NCBI GenBank assembly: GCA_041583495.1
Contig: JBFHFS010000009.1
Location: forward strand, 1 to 64,000
DNA length: 64,000 bases
Direction of reading: 5' to 3'
Source: JBFHFS01 sp041583495
GTDB lineage: Bacteria; Bacteroidota; Bacteroidia; Bacteroidales; Marinilabiliaceae
Part shown: positions 7,923-16,457 of the stretch, piece by piece
Layout: the number at the start of each line of letters is the position of its first letter
How positions within the stretch are numbered: the stretch's first letter is position 1
Made by a program: the position numbers and the translations under genes
Notes under the pieces: model-generated
What the model saw: the letters and a program-made list of their open reading frames with translations, nothing else
Databases searched by the model: none
Told to the model about the DNA's origin: nothing

Positions 7923-8987
7923 CTATTTAACCGAAACCAGAATTTGCTCGACCTCCCCTTTGGCATTTAAAAGGGGATACCCCTGACAAGCCAGTTTTTG
8001 AGACGAGACCTCAACATCGAGGTCAAAAGGCCGCCCTTTTTCAACGCTCAAACAGTTGGCCACCTGCTCTTCATTGAGACACAACCAGTGGCTCAGCGAA
8101 GAAATCGGTTGTCCGCGAAAATCGGAGGCGGGTTTTGCCACCTTTTCAAATCCCCTATTGTAATCAACCACCTCAAATTTTCTGCTAAGCAACAAGAGAG
8201 GGCCGGAGCCACGTAGAGCAGCATCGCGCCATTTATTTAGGGAATTACGCCAGCCCAGCTGTTCCGACATCTCCACAAAGGCCAATTGTAAAGCATGTCG
8301 ATTATTAAACCGGGTCCTGGAAAAATAAACCATCACCTCCACCTCCTTCTTGTGTAACGTCTTAATAACAAGCCGGGTGGGAGCCATCTCCTTTTCTTCG
8401 CTATTATCCAAAACCCTGTTCAGTATGGATTGAAATTTCTCACCCACAAAATCGGACAACGCCAGGCCCACGAGATCCTCCATGTAATGCGTCTTAAAAA
8501 GATCGAGTGAAAGGCGATTCAAATAACGAATGGTCCCATCCTGCACAATCATGATGGGGGTAGGCGCTTCGGAGACAAAGGACCTAAAGCTTTGCTCGCG
8601 AAGTTTCTGCTCCACATCGGATTTATGTTTATAATAGGCCAACTCAATGGTAATCCCCAACTCTTTTTCATTGACCGGCTTAACCAGATAACCATAGGAA
8701 TTCGAGATAACAGCACGCTCAACCACCTCGGAGCTGGTGTCGCCGGAAACAAAAATAATCGGTATTTCGCACTCCCTCCTTAATCTCTCTGCAGTTTGAA
8801 TCCCATCCAGGTCACCTTCCAGATGAATATCCATAAGAACAATATCCGGTTTCTTTCTCTCACATTCAATAAGAGCTTCACTCCCATTCTTACAACTTCC
8901 TACAATCTCGTATCCAAGATTTTTGAGGAAAAGAGAGTAGACGGCTGAAATAAACTTATCGTCTTCAACAATGAGGATTTTACGCAT
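7923..8987 (-). CDS. Response regulator with receiver and PAS domains, no obvious output domain
   Basis: Residues 1-120 are a CheY-like receiver with acidic pocket (VEDD, 8-10), phosphoacceptor Asp53 in VLMDIHLEG and the conserved lysine in YLVKPV near 105. After a helical linker, a PAS fold begins at about residue 140 (PTPIMIVQDGTIRYLN), and a second PAS-like fold runs from about 255 to the end. No helix-turn-helix, HATPase or GGDEF domain is visible, so signalling is probably through protein-protein contact. The gene is convergent with the GT2 gene (2-bp gap) and divergent from coaX. No sensor kinase is adjacent; it behaves as an orphan regulator. Confidence 0.82.
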   Translation of the reverse strand: MRKILIVEDDKFISAVYSLFLKNLGYEIVGSCKNGSEALIECERKKPDIVLMDIHLEGDLDGIQTAERLRRECEIPIIFVSGDTSSEVVERAVISNSYGYLVKPVNEKELGITIELAYYKHKSDVEQKLREQSFRSFVSEAPTPIMIVQDGTIRYLNRLSLDLFKTHYMEDLVGLALSDFVGEKFQSILNRVLDNSEEKEMAPTRLVIKTLHKKEVEVMVYFSRTRFNNRHALQLAFVEMSEQLGWRNSLNKWRDAALRGSGPLLLLSRKFEVVDYNRGFEKVAKPASDFRGQPISSLSHWLCLNEEQVANCLSVEKGRPFDLDVEVSSQKLACQGYPLLNAKGEVEQILVSVK

Positions 8988-9074
8988 AGTTTATATTTTT
9001 ATCGAATGACCCCTTTCAATGTCATCAAAAAGTTTAAAATTCTGTACTTTTGCAAAACAGACCCTTCTTATTTC

Positions 9075-9104
9075 TTTGCGAACGGTTTTTGTAATATAAC
9101 TTTG
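9075..9104 (+). promoter_or_regulatory. Promoter upstream of coaX
   Basis: TTTG (9075-9078), an 18-nt spacer and TAACTTTG (9097-9104) give a near-consensus Bacteroidota sigma-A promoter about 65 bp before coaX. A second -7 like box, TACTTTTG, lies at 9045-9052. Confidence 0.6.
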
Positions 9105-9169
9105 CCCTTTCAAAACACCGAGCCGGCAGAGAAGCAAAATTTAACATAACGGGCCATTTTTTTTAGGAT

Positions 9170-9889
9170 ATGAATTTAACCATTGACCAGGGAAATAGCA
9201 GCACAAAAATAGGATTTTTTGACAATGGAGAGCTAATATCCACTTACAAACTGAAATTTCTTAACAAAAAAGCCCTTGGGGAATTAATTTCTTTGCATCA
9301 GCCCCAGAGGGGGATTTTATCAACAGTATCGATGGATCCTGAGCCGGCTTTGCTGGATTGGCTAAGAGGGGATTTAAAATCCTTCATCCTATTCGATCAC
9401 CAAACACCCCTCCCCTTTACCAACCATTACAAGACACCCCAAACCCTCGGGAAAGACAGACTCGCTGCACTGGCAGGGGCCCAAAGCATTTATCCTGATA
9501 CGCCCCTTTTGGTTATAGATGCAGGCACAGCCATCACCTTTGATATTTTGGTCAACAATGAATATCTGGGAGGCAACATCTCTCCCGGAATGAACATGCG
9601 ATTCAAGGCGTTACATCAACAAACCAGCCGGCTGCCACTAGTAGCCCCTCATGAAGTTCCCTTTTGGGGCCAATCCACCAACAGCGCCATTGCTGCAGGC
9701 GTTCAAAATGGGCTTTTAATGGAGGTGACTGGTTATATTGAAAAAATAAAGCACGCCCATCCTAATGCTAAAATCATTATTACCGGAGGGGATGCATATT
9801 TTTTTGTCAGGAATTTAAAAAGTATCATCTTTGTACACTCAAATTTAGTACTATTGGGCCTAAACCGCTTAATTGATTGCAATGTATAA
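9170..9889 (+). CDS. coaX: Type III pantothenate kinase
   Basis: Catalyses the first step of coenzyme A synthesis, phosphorylation of pantothenate. It belongs to the ASKHA fold: the phosphate-1 motif is IDQGNSSTK at residues 5-13, the GKDRLAAL motif is near 95 and the phosphate-2 motif VIDAGTAITFD near 115. 239 residues is normal. CoaX typically needs a monovalent cation and is not feedback-inhibited by CoA. The stop overlaps the ATG (9882) of the degraded outer-membrane protein gene, the ancestral operon arrangement. It heads the block coaX-TPR-lptC-CNNM-ppiD. Confidence 0.93.
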   Translation: MNLTIDQGNSSTKIGFFDNGELISTYKLKFLNKKALGELISLHQPQRGILSTVSMDPEPALLDWLRGDLKSFILFDHQTPLPFTNHYKTPQTLGKDRLAALAGAQSIYPDTPLLVIDAGTAITFDILVNNEYLGGNISPGMNMRFKALHQQTSRLPLVAPHEVPFWGQSTNSAIAAGVQNGLLMEVTGYIEKIKHAHPNAKIIITGGDAYFFVRNLKSIIFVHSNLVLLGLNRLIDCNV

Positions 9890-10301
9890 CCCATCAAAGG
9901 ATCTGATTCTTTCTCTTCTCTCATTGTCTGGAGGCAACTCTATGATGAGTCAGAAGCGCTCCTATTCACCGTTTTCGGGAGGCGGGCCGGGCGAACCGAC
10001 TACCCGCGGATTAGGCCACAACCCCGGCACAGGAAACACAGGAACGGGTACAGGCAACAACCAGTTTTTAGCGGGTGGGGAACATAAGCCCAACGAGCTT
10101 TCGCAAAGCTTTATAAAAAAAATATACTATAGAACTGATCACCAACACATTGAACACTCTATGCATACCGCCAATTATCAGACGAAATATTTTGGCATAA
10201 GTTTTGGGATAGAATTACCAATTAGCAGAAGTAATACATATGTCAATAGGGGGTTTGAACCGGGAAATGCTTTTTTATTTCTTACCGTATTACGCAACTG
10301 A
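9882..10301 (+). pseudogene. Remnant of an outer-membrane protein gene with internal deletion
   Basis: About 139 codons stay open from an ATG overlapping the coaX stop. The first part reads like the N-terminus of a Bacteroidota outer-membrane protein (hydrophobic stretch, then GEPTTRGLGHNP and GTGTGNNQFL). It switches abruptly to what looks like the C-terminal barrel strands (KIYYRTDHQHIE, then YFGISFGIELPISRS). The family member usually seen between coaX and the TPR gene has about 400 residues, so the middle appears to have been lost in frame, and the last strand is eroded (NAFLFLTVLRN). Assignment rests on my memory of the family. A short functional protein is possible but unlikely. Confidence 0.5.
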
Positions 10302-10353
10302 TTAATTAAACCAATAACAAACACCACACCATTGACAATAAAAATTAACTATC

Positions 10354-11709
10354 ATGAAAGCCTTTAAACTCATTCTACTTGGAATTTCCATTTTTTCAGT
10401 TTCGGCGTTTGCGCAAAAAGGCGTGGAAGACGGCTCGAAGTATGGGCACGGAGAAGACAGCGTCAGATGCTTAAAGAATTTATCCCTTTACATGGAAAAC
10501 GTAAAGCAAAATAAATTCGATGAAGCATTTCCTTATTGGGAGATTGCCTTTAATGAATGCCCTACTTCCAATACCCGCATATACCTTGACGGGGTTAAAA
10601 TAATGAACCATAAAATAAGGAGAGCAACCGACCCCAAAAAACAGGAGGAGTTTTTTAGCATGCTCATGAATGTGTACGACCAAAGAATGAAATACTTTGG
10701 AGATCACAAGCAATATGGCACCCCTTACATTAAAGGACTCAAAGCCCTCGACATGCTCGACTTCAAAAAAGAAGACGACGAAGTTAAAAAAGAAGCCTAC
10801 GCTCTGCTTAAGGAAAGTGTAGATAATATGAGGGAGAGGTCTCAACCTGCCGTATTGGCCGTTTTCATGACCAACACCGTAGCCCTCTATAAAATTGGCT
10901 TTCTGGATGCCGAAGCAGTGGTTAACAACTACACGACCACTTCCGAGCTGCTGGACCTTCAACTTAAGGACCCCAGAATGGCCCGTTTCAGAAATGTGTT
11001 AGAAGACATCAAAAACAGGGTTGAACAGCTTTTTGCACAAAGTGGAGCGGCTGACTGCGAAACCATCCAACGCATTTTCACCCCCCAGTTAGAAGAGAAA
11101 AAGGAAGATCTAAACTGGCTTAAAAGAGTTAGCCGATTGCTGGCCCGTGGAATGTGCGAGGATGCCGAATTGCTTTACAGTGTCTCCGAATATCAGCACA
11201 ATATTGAGCCATCCAGTTCCTCTGCTTACGGATTGGCCAGAATGTATCTTAAGGCTAAGGATGTAGACAAGGCCATTGAATTTTACAATGAAGCCATTAA
11301 GCTGGAGGAAGACCGTCAGCAAAAATCAGAATATTACTATCAGCTGGGGCTGATTTATCTCTCCAAAGAAAATTACACGGTAGCACGTGCTAATTCTCTC
11401 TTAGCTATCGAAAACAACTCTGCCTGGGGGGCTCCTTACCTTCTCATCGGAAAGGCATACGCCGCTTCTGCCGGCAGTATTGGCGACAACGACTTTGAGC
11501 ATAAAACGGCTTATTGGGCGGCAGTGGATAAATTCATTAAAGCCAAAGCAGCTGATCCCTCTGTAGCCGATGAAGCCAACGATCTTATTCGTCTTTACTC
11601 ACAACACTTCCCTGCGACGGATGAAATATTTTTCCGTGGCTTGAAGGAAGGCGCAACCTATACAGTAGGTGGCTGGATAGGCGAAAGAACCGCTGTAAGA
11701 GGAAAATAA
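10354..11709 (+). CDS. Secreted tetratricopeptide-repeat protein
   Basis: A signal peptide (MKAFKLILLGISIFSVSAFA, cut before QKG) sends the protein to the periplasm or outer membrane. Residues 100-280 are helical and charged; clear TPR units lie at about 285-370 (SSAYGLARMYLKAKDVDKAI, then YYQLGLIYLSKENYTVA). At 451 residues it matches the TPR protein usually found between coaX and lptC in Bacteroidota. Being 4 bp upstream of lptC it is probably co-transcribed. TPR proteins are scaffolds, so a part in envelope assembly is inferred from context; no specific function is known to me. Confidence 0.85.
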   Translation: MKAFKLILLGISIFSVSAFAQKGVEDGSKYGHGEDSVRCLKNLSLYMENVKQNKFDEAFPYWEIAFNECPTSNTRIYLDGVKIMNHKIRRATDPKKQEEFFSMLMNVYDQRMKYFGDHKQYGTPYIKGLKALDMLDFKKEDDEVKKEAYALLKESVDNMRERSQPAVLAVFMTNTVALYKIGFLDAEAVVNNYTTTSELLDLQLKDPRMARFRNVLEDIKNRVEQLFAQSGAADCETIQRIFTPQLEEKKEDLNWLKRVSRLLARGMCEDAELLYSVSEYQHNIEPSSSSAYGLARMYLKAKDVDKAIEFYNEAIKLEEDRQQKSEYYYQLGLIYLSKENYTVARANSLLAIENNSAWGAPYLLIGKAYAASAGSIGDNDFEHKTAYWAAVDKFIKAKAADPSVADEANDLIRLYSQHFPATDEIFFRGLKEGATYTVGGWIGERTAVRGK

Positions 11710-11713
11710 TAGA

Positions 11714-12310
11714 ATGTCTGATTTTCGCATAAATAAAAATCATCCCAATCATTGGACAGCAGGCAGCATTTTATTGCTGCTTGCTGTTTCTTTTTTCCTT
11801 ATCGCGTGTCAATCCAATAAGCCGGAGGAGATTAAAGCCCTTACCACAGGCGAAGACCTTCCTTCTATGACGGTAACTGATCTGGAATCGCTGATTACGG
11901 ATTCGGGGGTCGTAAAATACCGCTTTTTAACCCCTCAAATGATGCAGTTCGACCAGAGTAAGCCCCCTTACACCGAGTTCCCCAAAGGACTACATCTGAT
12001 TATTTACAATAAAAACAAAGAAATCGACGCCCAGATAAAGAGTAAATACGCCATCTATTGGCAACAAAAAGAATTGTGGGATTTGCAAAACGACGTTGAA
12101 GCTGTTAACTTTAAAGACGAAGTAATAAATACAGAACAGCTTTTCTGGGATTCGAAAGCTCATCGAATATATTCAGATGCATTTATAAAAATAACCACCG
12201 ATAAGGATATCCTTACCGGGTATGGATTTGAATCGGATGAGCAATTCGAAAATTACAGAATTAAAAGAATAAGCGGAATTATGGAAATGCAGGAAGAACC
12301 TTTCCAATAA
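11714..12310 (+). CDS. lptC: LPS export ABC transporter periplasmic protein LptC
   Basis: Component of the Lpt bridge that moves lipopolysaccharide from the inner membrane towards LptA. The 198-residue protein has an N-terminal hydrophobic segment ending in FFLIAC, which could be either the single membrane anchor or a lipobox. A beta-jellyroll-like region follows: LITDSGVVKYRF, then alternating strands ending near YRIKRISGIMEM. The Bacteroidota LptC family often has this lipoprotein-like start. Position between the TPR and CNNM genes agrees. Sequence divergence from Proteobacterial LptC is large, so the call leans partly on context. Confidence 0.82.
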   Translation: MSDFRINKNHPNHWTAGSILLLLAVSFFLIACQSNKPEEIKALTTGEDLPSMTVTDLESLITDSGVVKYRFLTPQMMQFDQSKPPYTEFPKGLHLIIYNKNKEIDAQIKSKYAIYWQQKELWDLQNDVEAVNFKDEVINTEQLFWDSKAHRIYSDAFIKITTDKDILTGYGFESDEQFENYRIKRISGIMEMQEEPFQ

Positions 12311-12359
12311 ATCCGGTAAAAAACCTCGTTAATTATATTGTCAACCAGTTTGCACAAGA

Positions 12360-13625
12360 ATGGATTATTTGCCTGTTATCCTGATTTCCCTCTTTTTCTC
12401 GGCTTTCTTCTCTGGAAGTGAAATGGCATTCCTATCTTCCAATAAACTGCTTATTGAACTTAACCGCAAGAAACATCCACACCTCTCCAGGGCAACGGAT
12501 GTATTCATTCAAAACCCAGGGCTATTCATCTCCACGATTTTGGTTGGCAACAACATCGCCCTTGTGGTATATGGAATTTATATGGGCAACCTGTTTGAGC
12601 CGGTGATTGGTCGCTACTTTAACTCCGACATAGTTACGCTGTTGCTCCAAACCATTTTTTCGACCATTATAATGCTGGTGACCGCTGAATTTCTACCCAA
12701 GATCATTTTCCGGGTCAACCCTACCCTCTCGCTCAACATCATCAGCATACCGCTGTTTTTCTTTTACACACTGTTTTATCCCATATCAAAGCTAACACTC
12801 CTGATTTCCAATTTCTTCATCCGCAAAGTGCTTAAGGCTCCTTCCCCCCCAAAAAAGAAAGATTTGGTTATCGGCCGGCTCGACCTGGACAACCTGATTA
12901 CCGAGCACCAGGAGAATACCAAACAAGAAGAAGGCGTTCCACAGGAAGTTAGATTTCTCAAAAATGTACTCGATTTTTCGTCTCTTAAGATCCGGGAATG
13001 CACCATTCCCCGTACCGATATCATGGCCATCGAGGAGGAAGAAAGCCTGGATACCTTACGCCAAAGATTTATAGAAACAGGGCATTCAAAAATTCTGGTC
13101 TTTAAAGGGCACATCGACAACATCATTGGTTATGTGCATGTCTCCGCTCTTTTCAGACAACCACAAAAGCTCAAGAATATCATCAGCCAGATTTCCATTG
13201 TTCCGGAAACAATGACGGCCAATAAACTACTTGAGCTTTTCACCCAGGAAAGAAGAAGCATCGCTCTGGTCGTCGACGAGTTTGGTGGCACCTCAGGAAT
13301 CGTTACCCTGGAAGATATTTTGGAGGAGATCTTTGGGGAGATTGATGACGAATACGACGTTTCCGACCTAACTGAAAAAAATATTGACAAGCATAAATAT
13401 CAGTTTTCAGGAAGACTGGAGGTGGATTACCTGAATGAGAAATACCAGTTCGAATTACCAGAAACGGACGAATATGAAACCCTGGCCGGCATGATACTCT
13501 ATTATAACGAATCCATTCCAAAGGTGGGAGATGTCATTCAAATAGAACGCTTTTCGGTAAAGATACTCGAAGCAACCACCTCGAAAATCAAACTTTTGGA
13601 ACTATCTTTTCACGAAGACAATTAG
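12360..13625 (+). CDS. CNNM/CorC-type transporter (DUF21-CBS-CorC_HlyC)
   Basis: A polytopic inner-membrane protein with an N-terminal DUF21 domain (hydrophobic helices at about 4-25, 55-80, 90-115 and 125-150; FSGSEMAFLS motif), two CBS modules at roughly 205-335 (IPRTDIMAIEEEE; VVDEFGGTSGIVTLEDILEEI) and a CorC_HlyC domain from about 345 to the end. Related proteins export Mg2+ or Co2+ or help resist cation stress; GldE of gliding bacteria has the same architecture. 421 residues is usual. It follows lptC by 49 bp and precedes ppiD, the common Bacteroidota order. Old hemolysin names for this family are misleading. Confidence 0.88.
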   Translation: MDYLPVILISLFFSAFFSGSEMAFLSSNKLLIELNRKKHPHLSRATDVFIQNPGLFISTILVGNNIALVVYGIYMGNLFEPVIGRYFNSDIVTLLLQTIFSTIIMLVTAEFLPKIIFRVNPTLSLNIISIPLFFFYTLFYPISKLTLLISNFFIRKVLKAPSPPKKKDLVIGRLDLDNLITEHQENTKQEEGVPQEVRFLKNVLDFSSLKIRECTIPRTDIMAIEEEESLDTLRQRFIETGHSKILVFKGHIDNIIGYVHVSALFRQPQKLKNIISQISIVPETMTANKLLELFTQERRSIALVVDEFGGTSGIVTLEDILEEIFGEIDDEYDVSDLTEKNIDKHKYQFSGRLEVDYLNEKYQFELPETDEYETLAGMILYYNESIPKVGDVIQIERFSVKILEATTSKIKLLELSFHEDN

Positions 13626-13822
13626 TTTCCCCATAAAAATATTATCGAAGGAATCGTTAATCCCCAAATGGGGGGCGATCCATATCAGCTTATTACTGAG
13701 TTTAAGATCTTTCGACTTAGAATCATTATTAATTTGCTCTCCGAGCTATATTAAGGAACGGATTGAGCAATTTTTTGTATATTCGTAACCTGATTTTTTA
13801 AAACAAAATTAATCCGTTTTCA

Positions 13823-15910
13823 ATGGCAACTTTACAGAGAATCAGAAGCAAAGCAGGCGTTCTGGTAGTAGTATTTATCGGCTTCGCGCTGTTCGCTTTT
13901 ATAATGACCGACCTACTGAGTTCAGGTAATTCCCTTTTCCAACGTTCTAAGATGAACGTTGCTGAAATAGATGGCAACTCAGTTACCATCCAGGAGTTCC
14001 AGGAAAAGGTTTCGCAGATGGAAGAGTATGCAAAGCTCAACTCCGGCCAATCGACACTGGACGAAGATATGGTTTACCGCTTGCGTGAGCAGACCTGGAA
14101 CCAAATGGTCAATGAAGTAGTGATGGGCGAAAAATACCAGGAAGTTGGCATAGACGTCACTTCGGAAGAATTGTTGGATATGGTAACGGGGAAAAACATC
14201 CACCCCACCATCCGCCAGCTCTTCACTAACCCACAAACCGGAACGTTCGACCAGGAACAGGTCATGAACTTCCTTCGCTCAAAAAAGTACGACCCTAATG
14301 CCAATTTCTATTGGAATTTTGTGGAGCAACAAATTAACAGCGAGCGGCATTTCAGCAAATATGCTTCACTCATTAAGAAAGGATTTTATGTGCCCGCCCT
14401 GTGGACAGATACCGAAGTGGAAGCGCGTAAAAAGGAGGTGGATTTTGACTTCATCATTCGTCGCTTAACCTCCGTTTCTGACAGTGCCGTTTCGGTTTCA
14501 GAGAAGGAGATTAGCAATTATTACAACAACAATACCGACAAGTTTAAGCAAGAGGCCTCTCGCGACGTGGAGTACATTACATTCGATGTAGTTCCAACCG
14601 AAGGCGACAAGGAGCTTGCACGGGAACGAATCGAGGAAATGAAAGCTGATTTTGAATCCGCTGACGTTGACCCCCTTCAGTTTGTTCGTCTCAACTCAGA
14701 CATCCCCTTTGTTGATCGTTACTTTAAGCCGGGTGCACTCGATCCACAAATCAGTGATTTTGTCACCCATGCCAAACCAGGCGAGGTTTATGGGACTTAT
14801 TTCGAAGACGAAACCTTCAAACTGACCCGTTTAGTAGCGGTAGCTGAACTCCCCGACTCGGTTAAAGCCCGTCATATTTTGCTCAGAAGCGAAAATGCAG
14901 AGGCGGCCAATAGCCTGGCTGACAGCCTAATGACCCTCCTGAAAAAAGGAGCTAACTTTAGCGAATTGGCAAGAACCTACTCGCAAGATCAAGGATCGGC
15001 AATCAATGGTGGTGACCTGGGCTGGTTTGGCGAAGGCATGATGGTAAAACCCTTCAGTGATGCTGCCTTCTTTGGGAAAAAGGGAGACCTGGTCAAAGTG
15101 GAATCGCAGTTTGGCATTCACCTCATAAACATTCAGGATCAGAGTAAACCCAGCACCAAGTACCAACTTGCCACTCTGGGTCGCAAGGTAACTTACAGCT
15201 CCAAAACCTATCAGGATGTTTATTCTGAGGCTACGCGTTTTACAGCAGTCAACAACACCCGCGAAAAATTCGAGCAGGGACTTGAAGAAGAAAACATAAC
15301 CCGCAAATATGGACGTGGTTTGCAAAAGAACGACCGTACCGTGGGTGCCCTGGAATCCCCAAGAGAATTGGTAAAATGGGCTTTCGGAGCCAATGTAGGT
15401 GACTTATCCCCCATTTTTGAATTTGGTGATCAGTTTGTTGTGGCCCTTCTTACCCAGACCACTGAAGCAGGTACTATGCCGTTAAATGCAGTACACAGCC
15501 GCATCAGTCGCGAACTGATTAACGATAAGAAAGCCGAAATTCTGATTGCTCAATTCAACAAGGAAAAAGAGAACGGCAAGACATTCGAAACCATTGCGCA
15601 AAACATGGAAACTGAGATTCTTTCAACTTCCAATGTTGGATTTGGCTCCTACCAGATAACCGGCGCAGGAGTTGAACCGGCACTTGTGGCCCTGGCTGTT
15701 TATACACCCGAAGGCAGCATATCCCAACCGATAAGAGGCAACAACGGCGTATACATGGTACAAGTAAAGAGTCAAAAGGAAACCGAAAGCGATCCCTTTT
15801 CCGTTAAGGCACAACTCCAAAATGACCTTAATATGAAAGTGGACTATCAGCTACTGGAAACCATCCGGGAAAAGGCAGAAGTTGAAGATAACAGAGCCAA
15901 TTTCTATTAA
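13823..15910 (+). CDS. ppiD: PpiD-like periplasmic peptidyl-prolyl isomerase
   Basis: A membrane-anchored periplasmic chaperone of the SurA/PpiD type that assists proteins leaving the Sec translocon. One transmembrane helix at about residues 12-32 precedes a SurA-N-like helical domain (about 40-230). A parvulin PPIC domain at about 347-445 carries VKARHILLR, GGDLGWFGEG and FGIHLI; a second, diverged parvulin-like region follows. Length 695 is normal for the Bacteroidota form. A 197-bp gap with a weak promoter-like TATATTCG (13778-13785) precedes it. A strong bidirectional terminator lies just after the stop. Confidence 0.9.
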   Translation: MATLQRIRSKAGVLVVVFIGFALFAFIMTDLLSSGNSLFQRSKMNVAEIDGNSVTIQEFQEKVSQMEEYAKLNSGQSTLDEDMVYRLREQTWNQMVNEVVMGEKYQEVGIDVTSEELLDMVTGKNIHPTIRQLFTNPQTGTFDQEQVMNFLRSKKYDPNANFYWNFVEQQINSERHFSKYASLIKKGFYVPALWTDTEVEARKKEVDFDFIIRRLTSVSDSAVSVSEKEISNYYNNNTDKFKQEASRDVEYITFDVVPTEGDKELARERIEEMKADFESADVDPLQFVRLNSDIPFVDRYFKPGALDPQISDFVTHAKPGEVYGTYFEDETFKLTRLVAVAELPDSVKARHILLRSENAEAANSLADSLMTLLKKGANFSELARTYSQDQGSAINGGDLGWFGEGMMVKPFSDAAFFGKKGDLVKVESQFGIHLINIQDQSKPSTKYQLATLGRKVTYSSKTYQDVYSEATRFTAVNNTREKFEQGLEEENITRKYGRGLQKNDRTVGALESPRELVKWAFGANVGDLSPIFEFGDQFVVALLTQTTEAGTMPLNAVHSRISRELINDKKAEILIAQFNKEKENGKTFETIAQNMETEILSTSNVGFGSYQITGAGVEPALVALAVYTPEGSISQPIRGNNGVYMVQVKSQKETESDPFSVKAQLQNDLNMKVDYQLLETIREKAEVEDNRANFY

Positions 15911-15932
15911 AGAAAGCTCTTATTGAATAAAA

Positions 15933-15967
15933 AAGGGAGTCTGAAAATTTCAGACTCCCTTTTTTTA
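15933..15967 (+). terminator. Bidirectional terminator between ppiD and yqeY
   Basis: AGGGAGTCTGAAA pairs with TTTCAGACTCCCT with almost no loop, flanked by A5 on the left and T7 on the right. It can stop transcription from ppiD (+) and from the dcw cluster ending in yqeY (-). Confidence 0.88.
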
Positions 15968-15997
15968 TTATTTAGGATTCAACACTTCGCGAGAGGC

Positions 15998-16447
15998 TCA
16001 GCTCAACAAGCGTCTTACCGCTGCCGAGATATCCTTTCCATCGGCTTTACCTGCCAGTTGTTTGGTGGCCAGGCCCATTACTTTACCCATCTCTTTGATG
16101 GAGGCCGCACCTGTTTGCGCGATAATCGCCTTTACTTTGGACTCCAATTGTTCGGTGGAAAGCTGCGCGGGGAGGAATTGCGAAATAATCTCTGCCTCAG
16201 CAGTCTCCTGTGCGCTCATATCGGCTCGTCCCTGCTCAACATAAATGGCCGCGGAGTCACGTCTCTGCTTCACCATCTTAACCAGGATCTTCATTTCATC
16301 ATCGGCCGACACAACGCCCCCCGAACCTTTCGCAGTGCGGGCTTCCAATAACTCTTTTTTAATACTTCGCAGAGTATCCAATGTAATCTGGTCTCTGGCT
16401 TTCATAGCCACCTTAATACGGTCGCTAATATTATCTATCAAATTCAT
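15998..16447 (-). CDS. yqeY: GatB/YqeY domain-containing protein
   Basis: A 149-residue free-standing YqeY protein, related to the tRNA-interacting helical domain of GatB. It shows the family start (ISDRIKVAMKARDQ, then TLDTLRSIKKEL) and the C-terminal GKVMGLATKQLAGKADG segment. Its exact role is unsettled; tRNA or amidotransferase association is suggested from the fold. It lies 10 bp after ftsZ on the same strand, a common arrangement in Bacteroidota, and is the last gene before the terminator. Confidence 0.9.
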   Translation of the reverse strand: MNLIDNISDRIKVAMKARDQITLDTLRSIKKELLEARTAKGSGGVVSADDEMKILVKMVKQRRDSAAIYVEQGRADMSAQETAEAEIISQFLPAQLSTEQLESKVKAIIAQTGAASIKEMGKVMGLATKQLAGKADGKDISAAVRRLLS

Positions 16448-16457
16448 AACACTTGGT

